From an uncultured Collinsella sp. (GTDB taxonomy: Bacteria > Actinomycetota > Coriobacteriia > Coriobacteriales > Coriobacteriaceae): a DNA stretch of 64,000 nucleotides. Location: the NCBI GenBank assembly GCA_902470695.1, contig CABRHH010000005.1, positions 57,939 through 121,938 of the forward strand, read 5' to 3'. Each line of letters begins with the position of its first letter. Position 1 is the first letter of the stretch. Both the position numbers and the translations under genes were made by a program. The notes beneath the pieces are model-generated. The model was not told the DNA's origin. It worked only from the letters and a program-made list of their open reading frames with translations, and made no database searches. Positions 16,712 through 25,378 of the stretch are shown here, one piece after another.

Positions 16712-17901
16712 GCTGCGCGCTGGTCTGCGTGACGGGTGGCGTCGCTGCGTACAAAGCCTGCGAGCTCGTGCGGCAGCTGCAGCGCGCCGGTGTGCGGGTG
16801 AAGGTCGCCATGACCGAGCATGCCTGCGCGTTCGTGGACCCCACGACCTTCCGGGCGCTCACGCGCGAACCGGTGGCCACAGGCCTGTTCGATGATCCGA
16901 GTGACCCGATCCATCACATCTCGCTGGCCAAGGAGGCCGATGTGGTCGTGGTGGCGCCGGCCACGGCCAACGTGATCGCCAAGATGGCCTGCGGCATCGC
17001 CGACGATCTGCTCACTACCACCTTGCTGGCAACGACGGCGCCCATCGTGGTGGCGCCGGCGATGAACGTGAACATGTGGCGCGCCGCGGCCACCCAGCGT
17101 AACGTCGAGGTGCTCGCCGCGCGCGGCTGCGATATCGTGCTGCCCGATTCGGGGTACTTGGCCTGCGGCGATACGGGTGCCGGCAAGCTCGCCGACGTCT
17201 CGGCGATCGCGCAGCGCGCGCTGTCCGCTCTTGGAGCCGGCGATGAGTTGGCAGGCGAGCGGGTGCTCGTGACCGCCGGCGGCACGCAGGAGGCCATCGA
17301 CCCGGTGCGCGTGATCTCCAACCGTTCGAGCGGCAAGATGGGTTACGCCATCGCGCGCGCGGCGGCGCGGGCCGGCGCGCAGGTCACGCTCGTGAGCGCA
17401 CCGAGCGCCTGCACGCCCCCGAGCGGGGTCGAGCTCGTCGAGGTGGTGAGCGCCTCCGACATGTTCGCGGCGGTCGACGCGCGTTTCGATGACGCCACGA
17501 TGTTCATCTGCGCCGCGGCGGTGGCCGACTACACGCCGGCCGCTCCGGCGCCTCAGAAGCTCAGCAAGGCCGACGGGGAGCTATCCTCGATCGAGCTGGT
17601 GCGCACCCGCGATATTTTGGCCGAAATGGCGGCCCGCGCGCAACAGCGTTGCGTGGTGGGCTTTGCCGCCGAGACCAACAACCTGCTTGCGCGCGCGCAG
17701 GCCAAGCTTGCTCGCAAAGGGTGCGACGCCATCGTGGCAAACGACGTCTTGCGTGCCGATTCCACGTTCGGCTCCGATACCGACGCGGCATATTGGGTCG
17801 ACGCCGCGGGTGCGGAGGACCTCGGGTGTCTATCCAAAGATGCCTTGGCTCGCGAGATCGTGCAACGGGCGCACGCGATCCGGTGCGCCAAGAAATCCTA
17901 A
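16708..17901 (+). CDS. coaBC: Bifunctional phosphopantothenoylcysteine decarboxylase / phosphopantothenate-cysteine ligase
   Basis: CoaBC carries out two consecutive steps of coenzyme A synthesis. The 397-residue protein has the FMN-dependent CoaC domain first (about 1-185), with VTGGVAAYK, the catalytic His in DPIHHISL, the PAMNVNMW motif and the active-site Cys in GYLACGDTGAGKL. The CoaB domain follows (about 185-397), with VLVTAGGTQEAIDPVR and NRSSGKMGYAIA for nucleotide binding. It is the last gene of the run that begins at rpe; the tRNA-Pro promoter lies just after its stop. Confidence 0.96.
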   Translation: MSCALVCVTGGVAAYKACELVRQLQRAGVRVKVAMTEHACAFVDPTTFRALTREPVATGLFDDPSDPIHHISLAKEADVVVVAPATANVIAKMACGIADDLLTTTLLATTAPIVVAPAMNVNMWRAAATQRNVEVLAARGCDIVLPDSGYLACGDTGAGKLADVSAIAQRALSALGAGDELAGERVLVTAGGTQEAIDPVRVISNRSSGKMGYAIARAAARAGAQVTLVSAPSACTPPSGVELVEVVSASDMFAAVDARFDDATMFICAAAVADYTPAAPAPQKLSKADGELSSIELVRTRDILAEMAARAQQRCVVGFAAETNNLLARAQAKLARKGCDAIVANDVLRADSTFGSDTDAAYWVDAAGAEDLGCLSKDALAREIVQRAHAIRCAKKS

Positions 17902-17919
17902 AAAGGTTTCGATTCGGGC

Positions 17920-17948
17920 TTGCAACCGCGGGGCAAGTTGGGTAAAGT
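17920..17948 (+). promoter_or_regulatory. Promoter of tRNA-Pro
   Basis: TTGCAA (17920-17925), a 17-base spacer and TAAAGT (17943-17948) form a good sigma-70-type promoter that would start transcription about six bases before the tRNA. Confidence 0.65.
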
Positions 17949-17960
17949 ACTTATTCGCTT

Positions 17961-18037
<77 letters not shown>

Positions 18038-18047
18038 TTCGAAGCTC

Positions 18048-18076
18048 AAAGGCCGGCACATATGTGTCGGCCTTCT
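18048..18076 (+). terminator. Rho-independent terminator after tRNA-Pro
   Basis: GGCCGGCACA and TGTGTCGGCC pair with one G-T wobble around a three-base loop and are followed by TTCTTTG. It should end the tRNA transcript ahead of recO. Confidence 0.75.
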
Positions 18077-18180
18077 TTGTATCGAGGCGTGGCACAGGAG
18101 CATGGGGGCGATCTTGTGCCTGTGGATCGCGCGCGGCTTCGGCTGAGCGCGCAGATGGAATGCCGCAGATGAGGGGAGGG

Positions 18181-18936
18181 GTGATCGGCACGGCACGGGG
18201 AAGGACGTATCGGGTTCACGCGATCGTGCTCGATAAGACCAAGCTCAAGGAGACCGATCTGATCTTGACGCTGCTGGCCGACAGCGGCCGGCAGATCCGA
18301 GCGGTGGCCAAAGGTGCGCGCAAGTCCGGTGGGCGCCTGGCGGCTCGCTGCGAGCTGGGCTGCGAGATCGATGTGCTGCTCGCCTGTGGGCGCGCGCTCG
18401 ACGTGGTGTCGCAAGCCGAGCTCATCGCGGCGCCGTTGGGTGCGGCGCCGTCGTTCGAGCTGCTGTCCGCCGGCAGCGCGGTGGTCGAGGTGGCCGAGCG
18501 GTGCTCGTTCGAGGATGCCGACGACCCGTTTGCCTTCGCGATCACCGCCGCGGTCCTGCAGGAGCTCGGAGCGGCGGACGTGGCCCATCTGGATGTGCTC
18601 GTGGCCGCCTACGCGTTCAAGCTGCTGAGCCATCTGGGCTACCGGCCTGACCTTGCCGCCTGCGTCGCCTGCGCCGACGAGGACGTCACGCATTTCTCGG
18701 CCTTGGCGGGCGGGCTTGTGTGCGCGTCGTGCGCTGCCTCGGTACCGGGTGCCGAGCGCATCGAGCCAGCGCTGGTGGCGTGGCTGCGCGCGCTGATGGG
18801 CCTGCGCCTGGCCGAGCTCGCGGCGGCCCCGGTCGAGGCCGAGGTCGCCGCGCGCTTGCTGGCGCTCGCGCACGTCTGGGCGGCCACGCATCTCGATGCG
18901 CGGCTGCGCGCCCTTGAGTTCATGCTGGGCCGGTAA
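18181..18936 (+). CDS. recO: DNA repair protein RecO
   Basis: RecO helps load RecA onto SSB-coated DNA together with RecR. The protein has the N-terminal OB-fold (YRVHAIVLDKTKLKETDLILTLLADSGRQIRAVAKGARK), the helical middle and a zinc finger (CVACADE followed by GLVCASCA). GTG 18181 is my choice of start, giving 251 residues, because GAGGGG sits four bases upstream; ATG 18169 and ATG 18160 are in-frame alternatives with weaker ribosome binding sites. A start further upstream would overlap the tRNA and is not credible. A short GGGCGC-CGC-GCGCCC hairpin directly follows the stop (18937-18951). Confidence 0.9.
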   Translation: MIGTARGRTYRVHAIVLDKTKLKETDLILTLLADSGRQIRAVAKGARKSGGRLAARCELGCEIDVLLACGRALDVVSQAELIAAPLGAAPSFELLSAGSAVVEVAERCSFEDADDPFAFAITAAVLQELGAADVAHLDVLVAAYAFKLLSHLGYRPDLAACVACADEDVTHFSALAGGLVCASCAASVPGAERIEPALVAWLRALMGLRLAELAAAPVEAEVAARLLALAHVWAATHLDARLRALEFMLGR

Positions 18937-18985
18937 GGGCGCCGCGCGCCCGTCTTGTGGCGTTCGCGCGCAGGCGGCGGGGTTG

Positions 18986-18994
18986 TGGTACCAT
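18986..18994 (+). promoter_or_regulatory. Putative extended -10 promoter for rpsO
   Basis: TGGTACCAT (TG at 18986-18987, TACCAT at 18989-18994) lies about 100 bases upstream of rpsO. That leaves a leader of around 95 bases, long enough for the S15 autoregulatory structure known in other bacteria; I cannot draw that fold with confidence here. Confidence 0.45.
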
Positions 18995-19096
18995 TACCCG
19001 GTCAGTACCCCGTACTTGGACGGTCGCTCCACCGGCGCCGGTCCCAGTTCGGGGCGAATCGAGGCCACACGCGGCCGCAAGAAGAAAGGTGAAACG

Positions 19097-19375
19097 ATGA
19101 CCGTTTCCAAGGAGCGCAAGGCCGAGCTCACCCGCGAGTTCGGCGCCAACGAGCACGATACCGGCAACTCCAAGGTGCAGGTGGCCATCCTGTCCGAGCG
19201 CATCAAGGAGCTCACCGAGCACATGAAGTCCCACCAGAAGGACTTCCACACCCGCCGCGGTCTGCTCATGCTGGTCGGTAAGCGTCGTCGTCTGCTGTCC
19301 TACATCAAGAAGAACGACATCAACGAGTACCGTGAGCTGATCGCGAAGCTCGGCATCCGCGATAACATCCAGTAG
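19097..19375 (+). CDS. rpsO: 30S ribosomal protein S15
   Basis: S15 is a primary 16S rRNA-binding protein that nucleates the platform of the 30S subunit. The 92-residue product aligns over the whole expected length, with GDTGN-like HDTGNSKVQVAILSERI, the HKKDFHTRRGL equivalent (HQKDFHTRRGLLMLVGKRRRLLSY) and the final RELIAKLGIR. AAAGGTGAAACG provides the ribosome binding site. It precedes pnp, the classical rpsO-pnp pairing, with a terminator-like hairpin between them. Confidence 0.99.
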   Translation: MTVSKERKAELTREFGANEHDTGNSKVQVAILSERIKELTEHMKSHQKDFHTRRGLLMLVGKRRRLLSYIKKNDINEYRELIAKLGIRDNIQ

Positions 19376-19390
19376 CGGTTAGGGCATGCA

Positions 19391-19416
19391 GGGGCGTCCA
19401 TGCGGGCGCCCTTTTT
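19391..19416 (+). terminator. Terminator between rpsO and pnp
   Basis: GGGCGTCC-ATGC-GGGCGCCC forms an eight-pair stem (one G-T) followed by five T. It would partly uncouple rpsO from pnp. In several bacteria this intergenic stem is also an RNase III site; that function is not shown here. Confidence 0.7.
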
Positions 19417-19579
19417 CATGTGGGGTCCCGGTTCTGCAACCGGGGTCCGGGGCGGCATCGATGTGCTGCCCGAACGGGGAGTGCGGCCGTGTCGCTGCAT
19501 GGTCCCAACCGATCGGCGGGAGGGTCCCGTCGACCCTGAGACGCCCGCGCGGAAGGGCCGCGTGGGGATAGGAGTACCA

Positions 19580-21874
19580 ATGACACTCGTAAGCAAGACC
19601 TTCGACCTGTACGGCAAGACCTACACGCTCGAGAGCGGCGAGCTTGCCAAGCAAGCCACCGGCAGCGCGCTGGTCAAGCAGGGCGATACCACCGCCAACG
19701 TCACCGTGGTGGTGTCCAAGGAGCGCAAGAACTACGACTTCTTCCCGCTCACCGTCGACTTCATCGAGAAGATGTACGCCGTGGGCCGCATCCCCGGCGG
19801 CTACCTCAAGCGCGAGGGCCGTCCCAGCGACAAGGCCACGCTCACCGCGCGCATGATCGACCGCCCCATCCGCCCGAGCTTCCCGGACGGGTTCCGCAAC
19901 GAGGTCCACGTGGTGGCAACCTCGCTGGTGGCCGATCAGGTGAACCCCATCGACGTCATCTGCACCATGGGCGCCTCGCTTGCCATGACCTTGGGCGGCG
20001 TGCCGTTCGAGGGGCCGCTGGCCTGCGTGCGCATCGCCCGCAACACCGAGACCGGCGAGTTCATCGTGAACCCCACCTATGAGGAGCGCGAGAGCTCCGA
20101 CCTGGATCTCGAGCTTGCCGGCACGCGCGACTTCATCTCCATGGTGGAGGCCGGCGCCGACGAGATCTCCGAGGAAGACATGCTTGCGGCCATGCGCTTC
20201 GGCCAGGAGGCCATCGGCGCCTTCTGCGACGCCCAGCTCGCCTTCGTCGAGGAGTGGGAGCGCGTCAACGGTCCCATCGTGAAGAAGGACTACCCGCTCG
20301 ACCAGCCGGTCGAAGAGGTCCACGACCGCGTGTTCGCCCACTACGACGAAATGGCCGCCGCCCTGCGCGATGCCGACAAGCTTGCGCGCCAGGACAAGGT
20401 CGCCGAGCTCAAGGAGGCCATCCGCGCCGAGTTCTCCGAGGAGGAGCAGCTCGCGTGGGAGCGTGAGATTCCGGTCAACCTGAAGAAGCTCGAGAAGGCC
20501 GCCATGCGCCGCATGGTGGTCGAGACGGGCGAGCGCGTGGACGGCCGCGCCGCCGACGAGATCCGTCCGATCATGGTCAAGGGCAACTACCTGCCGCTCG
20601 TGCACGGCTCCGGCCTGTTCCAGCGCGGTCAGACCCAGGTGCTCTCCGTGCTGTCGCTCGGCATGCTCAACGAGGGCCAGCGCCTCGACACCATCGAGCC
20701 GGTCGAGGGCAAGCGCTACATGCACCAGTACAACTTCCCGCCCTACTGCACCGGCGAGGTCGGTCGCATGGGCGCGCCGAAGCGCCGCGAGATCGGTCAC
20801 GGCAACCTGGCTGAGCGCGCGCTGCTGCCCATGCTGCCCTCCGAGGAGGAGTTCCCCTACGCCATCCGCGTCGTCTCCGAGGTCATGGAGTCCAACGGCT
20901 CCTCGTCCATGGCGTCCACCTGCGCCAGCTGCCTGGCGCTCATGGACGGCGGCGTGCCGATCAAGCGCCCCGTTTCCGGCATCGCCATGGGCCTTATCCA
21001 GGAGGAGGGCAAGACGGTCGTCCTCTCCGATATCCAGGGCCTCGAGGACTTCCTTGGCGACATGGACTTCAAGGTGACCGGCACCGAGCGCGGCATCACC
21101 GCCCTGCAGATGGACAACAAGGCTACTGGCCTCACCTTCGACATCCTGCGCCGCGCTCTCGAGCAGGCGCGTGACGGCCGTGCCTTCATTCTGGACAAGA
21201 TGCTTGAGGTCGTTCCCGAGCCGCGTCCCGAGACGCGTCCCACCGCGCCGCGCATCACCACGATCAGCGTGCCGGTCGACAAGATCCGCGAGGTGATCGG
21301 CAAGGGCGGCGAGACCATCCGCGGCATCCAGGACGAGACGGGCGCCTCGGTGGATATCCAGGAGGACGGCACCGTCTTCGTGGGCGGCGTGGGCGATTCG
21401 GTCGAGCAGGCCATCGAGCGCATCAACCTGATCGTCAAGGAGCCCGAGGTGGGCGAGGAGTACACCGGTCGCGTGGTGACCGTCCAGTCGTTCGGTGCTT
21501 TCGTGCGCCTGTTCGGCACCAAGGACGGCCTGCTGCACATCTCGCGGGTGGCCGAGGGCCGCGTGGAGCGCGTCGAGGACGTGCTGAACGTGGGCGACGA
21601 GGTCAAAGTCAAGGTCATCGAGATCGACGACCGCGGCAAGATCTCGCTGGACCGCCTCGATAAGCCGGCTGCCCCTGCCGGCGCCGCTCCGGCGGGCGAG
21701 GGCCGCGGCGAGCGCCGTGAGCGCAGCGACCGCCCGGGCCGCGGCGCGCGTGACACCGGCTCGCGCGGGTTCGAGCGCCCCAACCGTGAGCGCCGTGAAC
21801 GTGGGGACCGTCCGCGTCGCCCCGGCGACAACGGTGGCGGTCGCGCACCGCGCCGTCATCACGAGGCCGAGTAG
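19580..21874 (+). CDS. pnp: Polyribonucleotide nucleotidyltransferase (PNPase)
   Basis: PNPase is the phosphorolytic 3'-5' exoribonuclease of RNA turnover. The 764-residue protein has two RNase PH domains (about 1-220 and 310-540, the latter with GSGLFQRGQTQVLSV and SSMASTC), a KH domain (about 555-610, IREVIGKGGETIRGIQ) and an S1 domain (about 625-690, GRVVTVQSFGAFVRLFG). The last ~65 residues are a low-complexity Arg/Gly/Glu-rich tail, common in high-GC actinobacteria and likely to bind RNA. ATG 19580 follows TAGGAG and begins the conserved N-terminus; an in-frame ATG at 19400 lies in the terminator and has no ribosome binding site. Confidence 0.97.
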   Translation: MTLVSKTFDLYGKTYTLESGELAKQATGSALVKQGDTTANVTVVVSKERKNYDFFPLTVDFIEKMYAVGRIPGGYLKREGRPSDKATLTARMIDRPIRPSFPDGFRNEVHVVATSLVADQVNPIDVICTMGASLAMTLGGVPFEGPLACVRIARNTETGEFIVNPTYEERESSDLDLELAGTRDFISMVEAGADEISEEDMLAAMRFGQEAIGAFCDAQLAFVEEWERVNGPIVKKDYPLDQPVEEVHDRVFAHYDEMAAALRDADKLARQDKVAELKEAIRAEFSEEEQLAWEREIPVNLKKLEKAAMRRMVVETGERVDGRAADEIRPIMVKGNYLPLVHGSGLFQRGQTQVLSVLSLGMLNEGQRLDTIEPVEGKRYMHQYNFPPYCTGEVGRMGAPKRREIGHGNLAERALLPMLPSEEEFPYAIRVVSEVMESNGSSSMASTCASCLALMDGGVPIKRPVSGIAMGLIQEEGKTVVLSDIQGLEDFLGDMDFKVTGTERGITALQMDNKATGLTFDILRRALEQARDGRAFILDKMLEVVPEPRPETRPTAPRITTISVPVDKIREVIGKGGETIRGIQDETGASVDIQEDGTVFVGGVGDSVEQAIERINLIVKEPEVGEEYTGRVVTVQSFGAFVRLFGTKDGLLHISRVAEGRVERVEDVLNVGDEVKVKVIEIDDRGKISLDRLDKPAAPAGAAPAGEGRGERRERSDRPGRGARDTGSRGFERPNRERRERGDRPRRPGDNGGGRAPRRHHEAE

Positions 21875-21967
21875 CGATATCCCGCTGCAGTTGGGCTAGA
21901 TAGCGGCAGTCCGTTACGGCTGAGTCGAGCAGCGGTGTTTTGCCGTGGCCGTGGGATGCTACAGTCG

Positions 21968-22007
21968 AAGGAGCTTCCGAGGTGGTAGTGCCTCAGAAGC
22001 TCCTTTT
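21968..22007 (+). terminator. Terminator downstream of pnp
   Basis: A 15-base stem (AAGGAGCTTCCGAGG with CCTCAGAAGCTCCTT, one mismatch) around an eight-base loop, followed by TTTTGTG. It lies about 95 bases after the pnp stop. Confidence 0.8.
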
Positions 22008-22068
22008 GTGTGTGCGGGGAAACTTGGTATGTGTTGCTGAAGGACAGCCGGATCCTTATTGCGGCAGA

Positions 22069-22168
22069 CCGGGGCATACCGTTCGCGCGCAGATTCCGCA
22101 CGCAAAGGAGCGTCCCGCGGACGCTCCGTCTTGCGCAGGACTGTTTGAGCACGAACGGTATGCCCCGG
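22069..22168. repeat. Compound palindromic element (nested inverted repeats) in the pnp-aroQ gap
   Basis: The 411-base gap between the convergent genes pnp and aroQ holds no convincing gene. Its centre is a perfect 17-base inverted repeat (CCGGGGCATACCGTTCG at 22069-22085 and its complement at 22152-22168). Inside is a second, perfect nine-pair hairpin (GGAGCGTCC-CGC-GGACGCTCC, 22107-22127) that can be extended by CGCAA/TTGCG. The whole 100 bases can fold as a branched stem. There is no T-run, so it is not a plain terminator. It looks like a mobile intergenic repeat (MITE or REP-like) or a structured RNA. The remaining 22008-22068 and 22169-22285 show nothing I recognise. Confidence 0.6.
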
Positions 22169-22285
22169 CGGAGCACGGAGGATTCGATTTTTTGGGGCAG
22201 GTTGCCGCATGGATGCGGAGCATCGCGCGCAACGCAATGGGCTGCAATGTGTGGAGGATGGAGAGGCCGCCGCGCTCGGTGGCCG

Positions 22286-22735
22286 CTACTCGACGTGCGT
22301 CAGTCCCAGCTTTTCTGCCAAAAGCTCCAGCGCATGGGCATAGCCGGCGAGGCCCTCACCGGTGACGCGGGCAAAGCACGCCATGCCGGCGTAGGACACC
22401 TGTCGGAAGTCCTCGCGCTGATCGACGGCGGAGATATGGATCTCGACTGCGGGCAGCGCCACGGCTTTGAGCGCATCGAGGATCGCCACGCTGGTGTGCG
22501 TATAGGCGGCCGGGTTGATCACGATGCCGTTCATCGTGCCGTACGCCTGCTGGATGCGGTCGACGATCGCCCCCTCGTGGTTGGATTGAAAGACCTCGAC
22601 GGCCTCGAAGCCGAGCTTGTCGGCGGCGTCGCGGCAGATCTGCTCGAGGGTCACGTAGCTCTCAGATCCATAGATGCCCGGCTCGCGGATGCCGAGCATA
22701 TTGAGATTCGGTCCGTTGATGACCAATGCCTTCAT
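22286..22735 (-). CDS. aroQ: 3-dehydroquinate dehydratase, type II
   Basis: AroQ makes 3-dehydroshikimate from 3-dehydroquinate, step three of the shikimate pathway. The 149-residue protein is a clean type II enzyme: NGPNLNMLGIREPGIYG (with the catalytic Tyr late in the motif), FQSNHEGAIVD, VINPAAYTHTSVAI and EIHISAVDQREDFR. It is the last gene of the aromatic operon and starts 31 bases after the aroE-aroK stop. No strong terminator follows it; only a weak GCCACCG/CGGCGGC hairpin lies just past the stop. Confidence 0.97.
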   Translation of the reverse strand: MKALVINGPNLNMLGIREPGIYGSESYVTLEQICRDAADKLGFEAVEVFQSNHEGAIVDRIQQAYGTMNGIVINPAAYTHTSVAILDALKAVALPAVEIHISAVDQREDFRQVSYAGMACFARVTGEGLAGYAHALELLAEKLGLTHVE

Positions 22736-22766
22736 GAGAGGTGCTCCAATCGAGAGAAGCCAGGTG

Positions 22767-24011
22767 TTACAGGGAGGCGGGCAGCACGTCGGCCACCGCC
22801 TGCGCGGTCAGCTCGGCGGATTCGCGCGAGTCGATGACCATATCGGCCCAGGCGCGGTAGCGCGGGAGGCGCTGCGCGGCGAGCGTCTGGATGCCGTCGC
22901 GGGCGGTGATGGGGCGGTTCTTGCAGGAGAGCTCGTCAAGCGGGCGGTTCAGCATCACGATGCGGCTGTTCTGGTGGAGCAGCGGGTAGTTCTCATCGCG
23001 CGTCACCACGCCGCCGCCGCACGAGACCACCAGGCCCGAACGTGCGGCAACGCGGGCGAGCACGGCGGTCTCGCGCTCCCGGAACACCTGCTCGCCCTCG
23101 CGCTCGATGAAGGCGGCGCAGCTGCAGCCGAGCTCTGCGGCCAGCGCATGGTCGATGTCGATGTGCTCGCGTCCCAGCAGCCGCGCCAGGTGCTGGCCGA
23201 CGCGGGTCTTGCCCGCCCCCGGCATGCCGATCAGCGCGATGTTCTCCTCGGAGGCGGCCAGGCGTGCGGTGACCTCCAGGATGCGGTCCATGTCGATCAA
23301 CTGGCCGGTGTAGCGCTCCACGGCCTGTGCTGCCTGTGCCACAAGCATCAGCAGGCCGCCCGCGCAGGGAATGTTCCGCGCATCTGCCTGCATCATGAGG
23401 TCGGTGCGCGCTGGGTTGTAGACGATGTCGACAAGCCCTTCCAGCTGTGGGAAGAGCGCAAGGGAGCAGGGCGCGGACGGGCAGTGGGGGAACATCCCCA
23501 CCGGGGTGCAGTTGACGGCGAGCGCGGCGTCGGCGTGGCGCTCGAGGTTGTCGTAGGTGTCGGTGCCGGTGCGGTCGATGGAGACGGCCTGCATGCCGGC
23601 GTCGGCAAGCACCATCATCGCCGTGGAACCCGCGCCGCCCCGGCCGCCGAACACGACTGCCTTCTTGCCGGCAAGCGAGCACCCTAGCGCTTCGACGAGC
23701 ACCTTGAAGCCGTAGTAGTCGGTGTTGTCGCCGCGCAGGCGCCCGTCGGGCAGGCGCGTGATGGTGTTGACGTTGCCCATACGCGCGGCGATCGGGGTGA
23801 GCTCGTCGACGATGCGCGCCGCATCGATCTTGTACGGGATCGTGACGTTGACGCCCTCCCAGTCGTCGCTGCGCAGGAAGGCCTCGATTTGGTCGGGCTC
23901 GCGCTCGAATTTGCGGTAGTCGAGCCCGGCGAGCTCGCGGTAGATGACCGGGGTGTAGCTGTGGCCGAGCACGCGTCCGAGCACGCCATAGGGCCGAGAG
24001 GTCTCACTCAT
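22767..24011 (-). CDS. aroE-aroK: Fused shikimate dehydrogenase - shikimate kinase
   Basis: A 414-residue protein that joins two consecutive pathway enzymes. Residues 1-250 are shikimate dehydrogenase: GHSYTPVIY substrate loop, GVNVTIPYK with catalytic Lys61, GDNTDYYGF with catalytic Asp98, and a dinucleotide loop FGGRGGAGSTA that departs from the usual GAGGAA pattern. Residues 255-414 are shikimate kinase: Walker A GMPGAGKT (262-269), DID for Mg/shikimate, CGGGVVTR and NRPITARDG. The linker is short, and no start codon with a ribosome binding site lies between the halves, so a single polypeptide is expected. The order gives direct hand-over of shikimate. Fusion of these two domains is known in scattered bacteria but is not the common form. 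Confidence 0.95.
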   Translation of the reverse strand: MSETSRPYGVLGRVLGHSYTPVIYRELAGLDYRKFEREPDQIEAFLRSDDWEGVNVTIPYKIDAARIVDELTPIAARMGNVNTITRLPDGRLRGDNTDYYGFKVLVEALGCSLAGKKAVVFGGRGGAGSTAMMVLADAGMQAVSIDRTGTDTYDNLERHADAALAVNCTPVGMFPHCPSAPCSLALFPQLEGLVDIVYNPARTDLMMQADARNIPCAGGLLMLVAQAAQAVERYTGQLIDMDRILEVTARLAASEENIALIGMPGAGKTRVGQHLARLLGREHIDIDHALAAELGCSCAAFIEREGEQVFRERETAVLARVAARSGLVVSCGGGVVTRDENYPLLHQNSRIVMLNRPLDELSCKNRPITARDGIQTLAAQRLPRYRAWADMVIDSRESAELTAQAVADVLPASL

Positions 24012-24033
24012 TGTCCAGCCTTTCTCGTAAGGG

Positions 24034-24058
24034 CCGCCCTGCGCTGCGCGCAGGGCGG
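24034..24058 (-). promoter_or_regulatory. Intercistronic stem-loop between pheA and aroE-aroK
   Basis: CCGCCCTGCGC-TGC-GCGCAGGGCGG is a perfect 11-pair hairpin in the 63-base gap. No T-run follows, so it is more likely an mRNA stability or processing element than a terminator. Confidence 0.5.
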
Positions 24059-24074
24059 GGTGATGGGGGCGAAT

Positions 24075-25223
24075 CTAGACGATCTCAAGGTAGCTGCCGA
24101 AATAGCGCCAGGTGCAGCAGACGTCGTCAAGGGAGTCGAGCATGGCGGCAAAGGCGTCGCTTCCCGGTTCGACCTCCAAATCGAAGTAGAACCGGAACTC
24201 GAAGTCGCGGCCGGGGATGGGTCGGCTCTCGAGCTTGAGCAGGTTGATGTTGAGGGCGTAGAGCCGCTCGAGCAGGCTGAACAGGGCGCCGGGCTCGTGC
24301 TTGAGCGTCAGCATGATCGTGGTGCGATTGGCTCCGGGGTAGATCACGGGTTCGCGGGAGATGACCGCGAAGCGCGTGTAGTTGCTGTCCGAGTCCTGTA
24401 CCGAGCGGTCGAGCTCGGTCAGGCCGTAGAGTTCGGCACAACCGGCCGAGGAGAGCGCCGCGAGATCGCGTCGGTCCGAGGCTGCCACGAGTGCGGCGGC
24501 ACGGGCGGTGTTCTCGCACACGGTGGTGGTCACGCCCAGGCGCTTCAGATAGCCGGCGCACTGGCTGAGCGCCTGCTCATGGGAGACGACCTCCCGGATG
24601 TCGGCTCGGTCGACGCCTTGGTGCGCCAGCAGGGAGTGCTCGATTTTCAGGCGGAAGCTTCGCACGATCCGCGTGCGGGTGTTCGCCATGCGATCGAACA
24701 CGGCGTTCACCGAGCCGGCGGTCGAGTTTTCGATGGGCAGCACGCCGAAGGCGCAGCTGCCGTCCTCAACGGCGGCGAACACGTCGTCGAAGGTGCGGCA
24801 GTAGCTGATGGCGGGGACGGCGAACAGGCGGCAGGCGGCGATCTGGCTATAGGCGCCCTCAACGCCCTGACAGGCGACGGTCGCGCGCTGCGGGAACGGG
24901 GTGGAGGCGTCCAACAGCTGCGCGCCGATGCGCGCCGAGGCCGGGATCTGGGTGGAGCCGGTGGCCATGATGCGGTGCTGCGCCACCTTGTTCATGCTCA
25001 TGAGCAGCGAGAACAGGGCAACCGAGGCGTCTTCGAGCCCCTCGGGCGCCATGTTCGCGATGCGCGTGAGCTTCTCGCGTTCGCGGGCGGGATCGAACAC
25101 CGGCAGGCCCGCCTCGATCTTGGCGGCGGCCACGTCACGCGCAAGCGCCATGCGCTCGCCGAACAGGCGCAGCAGCTCGGCGTCGACCGCATCGATGCGC
25201 GTGCGGGTTTCACGTAGGTCCAT
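24075..25223 (-). CDS. pheA: Chorismate mutase - prephenate dehydratase (P-protein)
   Basis: A 382-residue bifunctional enzyme leading from chorismate to phenylpyruvate. An AroQ-type chorismate mutase forms residues about 1-90 (LRETRTRIDAVDAELLRLFGERMALARDVAAAK). The prephenate dehydratase domain covers about 110-290, with GVEGAYSQIAA, LPIENSTAGSV and the catalytic DSNYTRFAVI. A C-terminal ACT domain (about 300-382, HEPGALFSLLERLYALNINLLKLESRP) should give feedback control by phenylalanine, as its GALF and ESRP motifs are intact. ATG 25223 is preceded by AAGGAGG; a start 19 codons earlier is possible but lacks a site. The 155-base gap to aroC contains only a short GAGCG-AAG-CGCTC hairpin. Confidence 0.96.
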   Translation of the reverse strand: MDLRETRTRIDAVDAELLRLFGERMALARDVAAAKIEAGLPVFDPAREREKLTRIANMAPEGLEDASVALFSLLMSMNKVAQHRIMATGSTQIPASARIGAQLLDASTPFPQRATVACQGVEGAYSQIAACRLFAVPAISYCRTFDDVFAAVEDGSCAFGVLPIENSTAGSVNAVFDRMANTRTRIVRSFRLKIEHSLLAHQGVDRADIREVVSHEQALSQCAGYLKRLGVTTTVCENTARAAALVAASDRRDLAALSSAGCAELYGLTELDRSVQDSDSNYTRFAVISREPVIYPGANRTTIMLTLKHEPGALFSLLERLYALNINLLKLESRPIPGRDFEFRFYFDLEVEPGSDAFAAMLDSLDDVCCTWRYFGSYLEIV

Positions 25224-25378
25224 AGGTGCATCCTCCTTGGGTGGCAACGTGGTGGGCGACAGACGGCGGCTTCGGTTCAAAGGCTGCCGCGGCAGGCCTG
25301 CGTGCGTCGGCCGCGCGGGTCTTCATCGCGCGTGCGTCGGGTTGGGCCGCCACGCGCGCGACACCGGAGCGCTTCGCT

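Noticed and set aside
21859..22237. Small minus-strand frames in the pnp-aroQ gap
   Set aside because: They run across the terminator and the palindromic element, have no ribosome binding site and show no protein-like pattern.
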